This document shows positions 36,984 through 48,000 of a stretch of 64,000 nt of DNA, piece after piece. Both the position numbers and the translations under genes were made by a program. Position 1 is the stretch's first letter; every line of letters begins with the position of its first letter. Where the stretch lies: positions 154,191-218,190 of the forward strand of contig NMRA01000187.1 in assembly GCA_002633005.1 (NCBI GenBank). Reading direction: 5' to 3'. The notes beneath the pieces are model-generated. The model saw only the letters and a list, made by a program, of their open reading frames with translations. It had not been told where the DNA came from and made no database searches. The DNA comes from Phoronis australis (taxonomy: Eukaryota > Phoronida > Phoronidae).

Positions 36984-37969
36984 ATTCATAGCACACTTAG
37001 AAACCGTGATTTTTTGGAACAATGTTTTCGTTTCGGTAGTCTCAATTGTGAATAGACTGGTTATTTTCAGTGATAAATCTGCAGAATTTCAAGCTGGCGC
37101 TGAGTAGCAGTGTGAATTGTGACTTGCCCGGATGTTTGGTTACATAACTACATGTACGGATGCTCATGAGGGCGAAATCTGAAAGATCAGAGTGAGGTTG
37201 ACTCTCTGTAACTGCCATACAAACCGTAGTCTGCTGTGTTTACTTATGTGTGTGAATAAGGAGACTACTGTTACTGGAACTACTTCAATCTATTACTATG
37301 ATATCAATACGCCATATACATCATAATCCACTATGAACACAGTCTAAACACTCATGCATTCATTGCGTCGTAAACCAAAACAATCTCAGTGGAAGTCGCG
37401 CACGGCAAAATAAATGAATGCAACAATTAAAATAAGTTACTATGAATGTCCTCTGCTATTTTTTATTTGGCTTGGGTAGATAAACAATGCATATCTTGTC
37501 CTCAGTATCCTGCCAAACCAAGATTGACCTTGAATTGTGGGATCACCCTGAACGCTTTAGGACCAGTGAGTACTTGGCACACTGTTTTACTCTGAAAACA
37601 AATCTGACAATAACTGCCAACGTTAACAACCGTCTATCATTTAGACAAGATTTCATGAATTATATTGCCGTTGAAAGCCATGTTGCGTTAGGCCGGATTG
37701 TTTAAGGAAGTCACAAATAAACATACTTGAATAAAAACCTAACAACACCACTGTCGACATATATGAGGTCAGTGGTCCATGTGGCTTTTTCAACGGCGTG
37801 TGTTTTGATGTGTTCGTTGTTTGCTTCGAAAATTTGATTTCAAGTCCATCGTAAAGATTTGACATGTACACAGTGTAAAATCCCTGATACAACAAAAATG
37901 ATCTTTTAAAAATTAACTTGTTGAACTAGACCACGTAGCATAAAATAGTGATTAAAAGACACTCAAGAG

Positions 37970-38080
37970 CATCACGCGCTCGACCTGTTGTGTTTCAATG
38001 GAACATCACGCGCTCGACCTGCAGTGTTTTAAAGGAACATCACGCGCTCGACCTGTAGTGCTTTAATGGAACATCACGAG
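37970..38080. repeat. 34-bp tandem repeat, three copies
   Basis: Units contain CATCACGCGCTCGACCTGYA followed by GTGTTTTAATGGAA. Confidence 0.92.
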
Positions 38081-38712
38081 AAACGCATTACATAAGACGA
38101 CAAGGTTAGGCAAACGTAAGTAACGTAATTGTTTCTGGTCTGCGATTTGAAAATTGTTATAATTGCTTATCCATATATGTATTTGCAATAGAAAGTCACG
38201 TGATGCCATCTGAAATGGGTGGGAATCCTTTTTTCAAAATACAGACACAGGTCTTAAAATGAGTCTGACGCATCGCTATTTTGCATTATGCGAGTCCTCG
38301 GGTGGTGTGTGCAAACAATAAAACTAGACAAGTACTCTCTACTCAGTAAAAGGATAAGGTTTCCTGAAAGCAAACGGCTGTCATTTTGTTAAACATTGAC
38401 CCCTTCCCTATTTAAAATTTACAACATTGGTATAATCAATTGTGATCTTTTTCCGTTCCGTAATCAATGTTTTGTCACCATAACTACATGTACCTCGTGG
38501 GTGTCTTCCATTCACGGAACACGTCCATGCTTTCAACTCTATTGAGGTGTATAAAACGGTGTGCCTTTCACCTATAATACAGTTGGTCAAACACAGTGAC
38601 CTTTATGTAGTTTGGACAATTGGTGTTGCTTGAGCTGCTTGGTTGTGGGTAAATTATATTACTAGATGTCAAAATAGCGTTTTATACATTTTTTCGCTTT
38701 ATTTTAGTTAAA

Positions 38713-38747
38713 AGCGGTTAAGTCGAGTGCAAATCGACTTAAACGCT
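38713..38747 (-). promoter_or_regulatory. hairpin in the SLC5 3' untranslated region
   Basis: AGCG-G-TTAAGTCGA, a 7-base loop GTGCAAA, then TCGACTTAA-A-CGCT: nine contiguous pairs plus four more beyond a mismatch. It is directly upstream, in the transcript sense, of the putative AATAAA (38703-38698). A role in 3'-end formation or mRNA stability is inference only. Confidence 0.45.
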
Positions 38748-38968
38748 CTTAAGAACTTCCTAAACTTGATTACAAGATACATGTAATATGAGAAATCTAA
38801 CCTATCAAAATTAATATGTATTACTTATTGTCCGCTTATATACTGTACAAGTACAGAGAATCATTGATGACTAAAGAGCCATGCTCCCGAGAACATTACT
38901 CAGTTTCGCTCCAGTAAAACAATCTGTTCATTCTGTAGTCAAGATGTTATTTCACCCATTTGTCCTGC

Positions 38969-39068
38969 TCAATAAAAGAAGCCAATGAGAAAGGCCATGA
39001 TCATCAGTCCAACGGCGGCGTTGATGTTTAAGAAAGAGCGCCATTTCCGGTTGACCTTCAAGTAAGAC
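38969..39068 (-). CDS. SLC5 exon N (last helix, stop)
   Basis: 100 bases, phase 2 to stop. Acceptor ATTGTTGCAG. Encodes [20 protein letters not shown] then [12 protein letters not shown] and TGA. SGLT proteins end in such a hydrophobic helix. Confidence 0.93.
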
Positions 39069-42000
39069 CTGCAACAATGAACATTGATCTGTAAATATTA
39101 CAAAGTGAACATTTCAAAGTAAACATTACAAACTAAACAATATAAACTGAATAATAGAAACGAAACATTACAAAGTAAATACTACAAACTAAATATTTCA
39201 AAGTAAACATTACCAAGTAAGAACTCGTGCTTGGGTCCAATCAACCATTTTTGAGGATATCTAAACATGATTTTGTTGTACACCTTTAAGTCCAATCAAC
39301 GGTGTCTGAGGATATCTAAACAGGATTTTGTTGTACACCTTTAAGTCCAATCAACGGTGTCTGAGGATATCTAAACAGGATTTTGTCTAAAAGAAACAGG
39401 CAACAACGTCAAATGTTCCCAGGAAAATCATTTTCTATCGTTCTTGCTGAATGTTGACATCCCTGAGGATTTCAGTGTTATTTTTAGGACCACGCAGCTG
39501 CCGGTCGAGTGCCACATTACCTATCCACTGTTTTTTTCTTAGTCGCCCCCTTCCTCTCCGCCGTCCCACAAACAACGTCAAGCCATCTTTGTGCAAACGT
39601 TTTCTCTACTGGGAATAAAATACATTATCGTGTAGAGAGCAGCGTTTACATTTTCATGAAAATCAACATTTTGGCTCCGTTCTTCATGTTCAGTTTCCCT
39701 ACTATTTCTTGCGATTACAATGTAAGAGCACGAACAAACCAAATTATGACCGTCTATAGAAACTCTTTTACTTTCGAATGTTGTTTAACATGGCTTCTCA
39801 TTGGTTAAAATAACGAAACCGACGTCATGATATTAAGTCATTTCCATTGGTTGAAATCAGGGAAGCGCTTCAGTTTATACAGTTAGTTAGTGTGGCTACC
39901 ACCTTTGACTTGAATAGTTGCAATTTATTAAAACGGGTAGTGATTGAAGTTAACAAAACCAAGGGAACCCCGATCCAGTGGCTTAAGCCCAAACAAGTAC
40001 AATACATAAAGGCGTGTGCAAGCGGTGGCGATATGATCGGTATACTACCGAACAAGGCAGGCGCACTGATGCCCACACACGGAATTATGTTTCAACAGGG
40101 TCACGTTTCAATATAGGTGGCGCTTTGTTAGAGGGTAAAACTGTTCCACACTTGAAAGGTGAATGTGATTAAATTGTAGAGATCGTGTTATGGATTCAGG
40201 TATATTGAATGTGGGGTAATTTTTCTTCTTGTAAATTGTTTACAGGTAAACATGATTTCTACTTGAACCAGTTCACCTGATAGTCTTTTTGACCAGCTGA
40301 AGACATATTTGACAGTGGTGGCTCATCGCATTTTGATGTCATGTGCAAGTCACATCTTGTTTAATTTGTTAATCAAGAACATTAACATCAAGCATAGCCT
40401 AGGCCCTGGTAGTGAGACAGGGACTCCCGGGACTAACAGTAGAGTTGTCATTGATCTGCAAGAATGATTGATGATATTAAAACTATTTTATTAAAATAAA
40501 AAAACAAGACTGGTAATTGATTCAGTTATTTTTTTACCATCAATTCTGCTTTATTGGTTTTATTAATTCTTACATCTATTTCACTTGTGTTTAAGGTTCT
40601 AAATATGAATTTAGTCCAAGCTGAATTTTAAAATTAAGACACACATTTCGTTGGTCCAAAGAAAACCTGAAAAGAACTCATCTCGTTCTGGAGCTTTAAC
40701 TGGGCAGAGCAAGCATAGTTTTAATGTTTCTGACTTTTTTGGAAAGTAATGTATCATGTTTCAACCTGTAGTCATGGAATCACAGCCTGGGTGGCCGAAC
40801 ATTCACCCGTCGTTGCTATGACGCTCGGCAATCGGAGATTCAACAAAATGTGATCAAAACTTTCAAAATCATTTCTCAATCTTACCCGGAAATGTTTTCC
40901 TTTGTCGCAGCGTATGGCAACGACCCCACGGTTCCTAATCTCAACGTCTTTAGGGATTGTAAAAAAGACAAGCTGATTGCTCGTATTTTTTCTATCGCCG
41001 TTTGAGCACCGCGGAGCACAACAATGCCGACTAGCCGTTTAAAAGAACTATCGTAGTGAGTCTCGTTTTGGAGAGCGTTTTTTGTCTGTGTGAAGTAGTC
41101 GCATAGTTTACTTGATACGCAAAAGCTAGTTAAAAATGTGACACCGATGTTGTTCTGTTGGTAGCACTGATACATTAAGTGATGCCAGTAAGCACAGCGG
41201 AGAACAATGTACCTGTGTCGTCAGTGTCACTTGAATGGTTTACGTCTTCGTCGTCGCCTTCTCCTACAACGCACAAGTTAGACATAGTCTCCATTTCGTG
41301 ACTTTTGTTCTCATCAGTGACGTCATCGTTTCTCGTCCAAAAGGTGGTGTTCTTCAGCTAGAAGGACAAAAGGGCAAAGTGAGGTTCATGTGTATCCGTG
41401 ACATTTCGTCCACGCGCATCATGTGTGCACAGACGGAATGTTTAATGCACTTCCATTCCATACTTGTAATGAAGAGTCTCCGAAAACACCACTTCAATAA
41501 CACAACTCCAATAACATCACACAGACAACATTAAAGACCCACATCAAGCCTATTTGTCCGAGTTATACATTCTTTAAACTACTGCCATGCATTCATCAAC
41601 GTAACAGCACTTCTTTCCAGACCTCAGAAGTGTAAAGGTCAAAATAATTGTCATATTTTGGTTGCCCGTAGCAACAACAGGACTGAGAGAAAAATCATGA
41701 ACTGCAAAATTAAACGTACTTCATAATGAAAAGAAAAGATGAAATAATACATGCAGGCTACCGTTTTCGCCGTCAAATTGCAGACGTTTTTAGATATATA
41801 CAGCAGAACAGCGCTTACTTACGAAGGTGGCGTCTGGAGGTTTTGTCAGCAAACTGATTACAATGATGGTGGAAGCTGTGATTAAGATGTTGATCTGACT
41901 AAAGTGCGAATAGTGAAGAGTGTACAAGATGGCTGGTCGAGTCTCTGGTTGATCACAAGATGGCTCTGGGTAGACAAAGTCCAGTATCATCCGGGTAATT

Positions 42001-45000
42001 CCAACAACGTGAGCTATCAGAAGTCCGAAAAACGCACCCTGGAGAAACCATAAGACATGAAACGTGTGCTCTAGCTCAACATGTAGGCTACGTCACATAC
42101 GCCAAAAACATCAAAAGTTCTCCACGTGTGTAGGCTACGTCGCATACATGCATGGGCGGCGCACCATGGGGGCTGGGGGCTATAGCCCCCACACTTATTT
42201 CAGTGGTGCGCCGCCCATGGATAAGGGGCTGAAGGGCTATAGCCCCCACTTATTTAAGTGCTACGATGCCCATGACACGTATAGTTCCCAGGGTCATAAG
42301 ACCAGACCAAAGTTGGCAAAGCCTTATTTGTAATGCAAGTAAACACGTTCTCTTAAAATTCATCCCAAAAGGGGAGCAGGCACTCTAAACTGCAGTTTCC
42401 GGTCTGTAACGCCCACATCAAATGCATTGACATGGTAAGTATGCAGAAAAAGGGCCAGGTATGCGTTTTCCTGGCTTTTAATAGAGGACTGCAAACACAC
42501 ATATTAAATATATTTGAAATTCTTTTATGGATTTCAGGTAGGTAAATATTTAATATGTATGTTATTAGTGGACCTGTGTCAGAATGGTGCAGGAATAAAT
42601 CTATTTCATTCATAGCAGCTCTACTGTAGTTATGTTTAAGTTTAACAAACCTACACGTTATATTACCACCCCGACTAACTCGCGATCGAGAACGCCCAGA
42701 AGGCGATCGAGAATGAGACCTTGCACCAAAAAATGGCAGATGACAGTGACGTACCTGGTGAGTTTAAGTGCCATAGTTTCTTCTTAAATGGAGGATACTT
42801 TGGTACGAATGCTACACACAGAAAAGCGTCATAGTGTAACCTTTGTTGTGGATCAGAAATAATATTTGGCTTTTGCTTATTTTTAAAACAAAGAGCAATG
42901 GGTTTCTGTAAAATGCCTTGTGCCTCGTAAAATCGACAATTTCTACTTGTTATTAGAAATTCCAGGGTTCTTTAAGTAGAAAGTTGTGACGTTTATAGTT
43001 TAATCGTCCCTGGTGACACCTTTGTTAGTTATAATTTGCGACACAATTCGAGATATTTACCAATACACGCAGGTCCTCGTGTGAGACGGCAATCGGGAAC
43101 GAAGTTGTTAATTCTCTATGGCGAAGGTGAACGCAAGAGGACATTAAAACAGTTTTACATTTCTATTATCCACAAACCCTTTTAATTCTCTCCGCAGCCA
43201 ACTGGTTAATGTCAAGGACAAGACCCCCAAGGGTAATAAATCTTGTGTTGTCTATGGTGTCCAGTGTAAGGATGTCCAGTGCTCAGACAGTTACATTGGT
43301 GAAACGAAACGGCCAATTAAAATGCGTTTGTCACAACATCGTCGTCCTAGTTTCGGGGACACTTATGATTCAGCTATTTTTATCCACATGTACGCTACTG
43401 GACATGATTTCAATACGGATGATGTTACTATCATAGACTGTGAGGATTACTGGTTCAAAAGGGGTGTAAAAGAAGCTCTCCATTAGCGCATTGAGAGTCC
43501 CTCTTTAAATAAAAGAGCCGGTTTACGATTCGATTTGTCACACGTACATGTATGGGATGGTGTGCTGACGTCAATGCTGCGCCGTTTACCCAAAACGCCA
43601 CCAATTGGCCAGAATAACGATAACGTCACAAGCCAAGCTGAAGTCCGTGAGATCACATCAGCCACGACTTCCAACCATTGTGGTTACACAGCTGTCTCTG
43701 GTATATGAGTACACTGTCACATTGTGGTTACACAGCTGTCTCTGGTATATGAGTACACTGGCACATTGTGGTTACACAGCTGTCACTGGTATATGAGTAC
43801 ACTGTCACATTGTGGTTACACAGCTGTCACTGGTATATGAGTACACTGTCACATTGTGGTTACACAGCTGTCTCTGGTATATGAGTACACTGTCACATTG
43901 TGGTTACACAGCTGTCTCTGGTATATGAGTACACTGTCACATTGTGGTTACACAGCTGTCACTGGTATATGAGTACACTGTCACATTGTGGTTACACAGC
44001 TGTCACTGGTATATGAGTACACTGTCACATTGTGGTTACACAGCTGTCNNNNNNNNNNNNNNNNNNNNNNNNNNNNNNNNNNNNNNNNNNNNNNNNNNNN
44101 NNNNNNNNNNNNNNNNNNNNNNNNNNNNNNNNNNNNNNNNNNNNNNNNNNNNNNNNNNNNNNNNNNNNNNNNNNNNNNNNNNNNNNNNNNNNNNNNNNNN
44201 NNNNNNNNNNNNNNNNNNNNNNNNNNNNNNNNNNNNNNNNNNNNNNNNNNNNNNNNNNNNNNNNNNNNNNNNNNNNNNNNNNNNNNNNNNNNNNNNNNNN
44301 NNNNNNNNNNNNNNNNNNNNNNNNNNNNNNNNNNNNNNNNNNNNNNNNNNNNNNNNNNNNNNNNNNNNNNNNNNNNNNNNNNNNNNNNNNNNNNNNNNNN
44401 NNNNNNNNNNNNNNNNNNNNNNNNNNNNNNNNNNNNNNNNNNNNNNNNNNNNNNNNNNNNNNNNNNNNNNNNNNNNNNNNNNNNNNNNNNNNNNNNNNNN
44501 NNNNNNNNNNNNNNNNNNNNNNNNNNNNNNNNNNNNNNNNNNNNNNNNNNNNNNNNNNNNNNNNNNNNNNNNNNNNNNNNNNNNNNNNNNNNNNNNNNNN
44601 NNNNNNNNNNNNNNNNNNNNNNNNNNNNNNNNNNNNNNNNNNNNNNNNNNNNNNNNNNNNNNNNNNNNNNNNNNNNNNTGTCACGTTTTTCCCCGTGTGT
44701 GGGTGGGCGCAGGTTGTTACAGACCGGTGCTAATAGCTTTCGGTGCGATGATTGACTGAAGACTGGTTCGAGTTAATCCTTTATTAATCCCGACCGTACG
44801 TTCACAAGCCTACTCAAACAAAACGTCCGACGTAATGTCTGTTTATGCTCCAGCCAGTGCTGCGAAGTCTTGACTTGTATTGAACTTCTGAGGTACTTCC
44901 AGCAACTGTTACACTCGATTCAATAACCTGCTGTCTCTATAGCTGGCTCTCTATTGACTATCGCTATAACTGTTGATTCTCTTCACTGCAACTCAACTGT

Positions 45001-48000
45001 AGTTCTCCTGATTAACTTTCTTGAACTGACTTGATCTCCCTACTTGATCTTCTTGGAGTCAACTGACTAACACAAACCCGTGCTTGTGTATTTATAGCCT
45101 AATGCATTGTTCTAGAACTTTTCATCAATTCAAGCACATACCAGAACTTTCCTGAATCTACCCAACCATTCTACAAACATGTAATAGTCTCTAGAATATT
45201 CCAGACTGCATTAATCACTGTCATGCTAGAGTCTTCTAGAAAGTTCCCCACTATACTGTAGTAAACAAATTACATCATCACTGTTCTGACCTCAGTCTTC
45301 TAGAAAATTCCACACTATTTTGTAGTAAACAAATTACATCATCACTGTACTTAACTCAGGGGTCATGCCAATCAAACAGAATAACAAAACAAAACAATGC
45401 AACTAAAAATACTGTCAGACTGTATTCTGACAAAGAGTCCAAACACAACGTACATTCAAGTCACGTGGGTGCCATAAGTCAATCTGTTCATACCTGTATC
45501 GACATTATCAGTAAAACATCAAGTAAAATTCCACACGTTTTATCAGCACACCAGTTTACACAACTTCTGGCCAACTTTTAGATCCCAGACGTGTATGAAT
45601 GAGAATCTTTGAATCATCTGGTGAAGTGTTGCCGCACTCCCCCCTCTCCCCATGGGCAAGCTCATCATCATTCTTTGACTTCACTGGCTATTTGTTGTTT
45701 TCCTTTTGCTGTCACAATTTTACAAGAAGATTCTACACTCGCATTTATATGCTGCAACAATTTGTTTACCCCTGCCTACACGCAACATGGAACAACTCCT
45801 GGGTGAGTCTTCAGTTTAGAAACCCTTGTTCTCAGGGTTTTCGTCTAAAAGTAGATGCCTGTACTTTTCAAGCTGGTAGGGTGTACCTTCACGTCGTGGG
45901 TAACATGTTCGTTGAAACTCGCCTCACAATAACAGTGAACTTGTTTCCTGACATTAAAATATATTCATTTGTGAAAATAATAACTAAAATAATATGCAGT
46001 GCTATGCTAGTCCTTAGTTTTGATACGAAATTAATACAGTAATGACGTAATGACGTAATGACGCAAAATGTGATTAATTAATTGCAGCACACTTGTTTGG
46101 TAACTTTTTCACGTTTTTTAAGTAAAAAGTTAATCATTGTTCGACACACCACGACGCGTTTCCAATCGCATAAACTAACACAAATTAGCGTTCCCGATTG
46201 CTTATCTTTGCGTTCTCGATTCCATCTTTCAACAGAAAAGTGTCGAAAAATCAGAGATACTGACAAAACTACAAAAAACAAGCGTTGCGTTATATTTTCA
46301 CATATCATTTCTACATAACTTCATGATCGATGTATTGATTTAGTGCCAATATAACTGCAATTTTCCGAAATGACATACAAAACACCTTCGGCTCATACGA
46401 TGCCTCGGTCAAGGTAACTCTTCTCCAATAATTGGAAGAGACACTAGCCTAAACCTCTGCCTGCCCTTCCTCAAGTCTGTTTTCATAAGGGAAGTAAAAA
46501 CAACGAAAATTCATCAAATCTACTCACCTTGCCTGGCTTCGCTTCTCGCGCCAAATTTCGTTCTCGATCCCCTTCCGGGCGTTCTCGATTGCGCGTTGGC
46601 CGGGCTGATTACCGGCACAACTCATAAAATACTGGAACAAATGTGCTCTTCTTTTGTTCTGCGCACATTTATGTAATAAGCTGCAGACAGACTCAAGAAA
46701 AATTTGTGTTTTTCACAAACATTCTCTTCTGATATTTAAGTAACATTGCACATCATGACGTCGCAAATTTTGTAACTTTTCACAATAAATTTAAAGGAGA
46801 ATGCCATCCAAAAAACAAACTATTTTGTATCTATTTAGATCGAGTAGTTCTACTAGATAACAGCACGTTGGTTGCATTACCTGACACCTGACGGCAGACG
46901 GTGTTGAAATTATCTAATGACGTCATTGGTTTCACACGCAGTCTTTTCAGCAGTTCATAACACGGGTTACTGTGCTAGCGTATCGCTATAATTTCATCGT
47001 TTAACACCAATAAATCATCAAAATTCAATGTAAAACCCTTAAAAATACACCGAGATCTTATAAAAACGTGTTGTTTTATTTCGCTGTTACGGATTTAATG
47101 GTATTTGGACACACCGTAGCCTACAAAGTTCGGCAGGCCAATTTACCAAGGTCCGTAGCACGACTTTGGGGTCTGTTCGGAAACTTGAGGTATTTTTCCG
47201 TGAAATACAGACAAGAGAACCTAGATCTGTGTTGTTTAGACTTGTGATTTTTTTAGTTCTAAACACACAAAACGCTTGTTATCCTGGCCAGTGGCTCGGA
47301 ACCCGATCAGGCCCGTCGCGTCCGCCTAGACTGGCACGAACATAAACCAGCTTGAGTTGGAAAATAAACCTCCAGTCACGAAAATACTATAATAGTAAGC
47401 CAAAGAAATAATGTGCCCGTAATTATTTATTTGAACTAGCCACGAAAATCGACTTACTTGTCGGGAGCCGCGAGGTCGGATTCCCATTCCACAGACCCTC
47501 AGGGCAATGGTTGTTCAGTAGCATTTATTTGAATAATGTATTTGTCTTTCTAAATAAAGATTGCCTAACATGTGATCATAGCATATAAAATCGATTAATT
47601 GTTTCACAACAGCTTACTGTTAGCAAGCACTTAATTAGCATGCGCTCACACGGCCTCTGTCAATTACCTTTATTGCCGGCATCAAAGCCGGTAACGCAGT
47701 GGTGTATTCATTGCTAGCTTCTCAACATTTGCACTCACGAACACTCCAAGGCATTACAAGTTGTATCTACACTCCAAGGCATTACAAGTTGTATCTAATG
47801 AGATAGACTTTGTTTCAGTTTTATATAAGCATTGGTTACGATGAGAATAATTCATTTTCAAACACAACGCAGAATAATAAACGTCTACATGGCAACTCGC
47901 CAATCCGGACTTAGTCAAGAGCTCATATCCGACTAAGACTTCACGGGTCAGATCGTTAGCTTTCACAGGCTATCAATTCGAACCAGAATACACTGATCAA

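Larger units (their letters stand above)
35779..38968. other. intergenic spacer between convergent genes
   Basis: Contains the 3' untranslated regions of both genes, a MITE (36525-36983) and a 34-bp tandem repeat (37970-38080). No further coding sequence is seen. A TTTATT at 38698-38703 reads AATAAA on the minus strand, about 270 bases after the SLC5 stop, and could be its polyadenylation signal. Confidence 0.65.
42667..46607. mobile_element. about 3.9-kb TIR transposon with 5-bp TSD ATTAC
   Basis: The left end CACCCCGACTAACTCGCGAT and the complement of the right end CAGCCCGGCCAACGCGCAAT align without gaps, and the match continues through ATCGAGAACGCCC-x-GAAGG-x-GATCGAGAA. ATTAC flanks exactly (42662-42666 and 46608-46612). 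Seven copies of RATCGRGAAYG-like sites occur near the ends: plus strand at about 42686, 42705 and 43089, minus strand at about 46190, 46210, 46560 and 46585. Such inward-facing subterminal sites are typical transposase binding sites. I recognise no transposase inside. The interior holds a GIY-YIG fragment, a minisatellite and an N gap. Superfamily not assigned. Confidence 0.78.

Noticed and set aside
40882-41175. Minus-strand frame as an additional SLC5 exon
   Set aside because: It does not match the family, and exons L and M join in phase without it.
42733-42757. Possible first exon ([11 protein letters not shown], then GTGAGT)
   Set aside because: Its phase does not join the GIY-YIG frame at the 43198 acceptor and no other partner exon is visible. 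It lies inside the transposon's end.
43676-44048. CRISPR-like array
   Set aside because: Head-to-tail identical units without unique spacers. This is a minisatellite in an animal genome.
43944-44759. Frames up to 271 residues
   Set aside because: They cross 630 N and a minisatellite.
45599-46042. 147-residue plus-strand frame
   Set aside because: No recognisable domain. It lies inside the 3.9-kb transposon near its right subterminal sites, and the composition is not protein-like.
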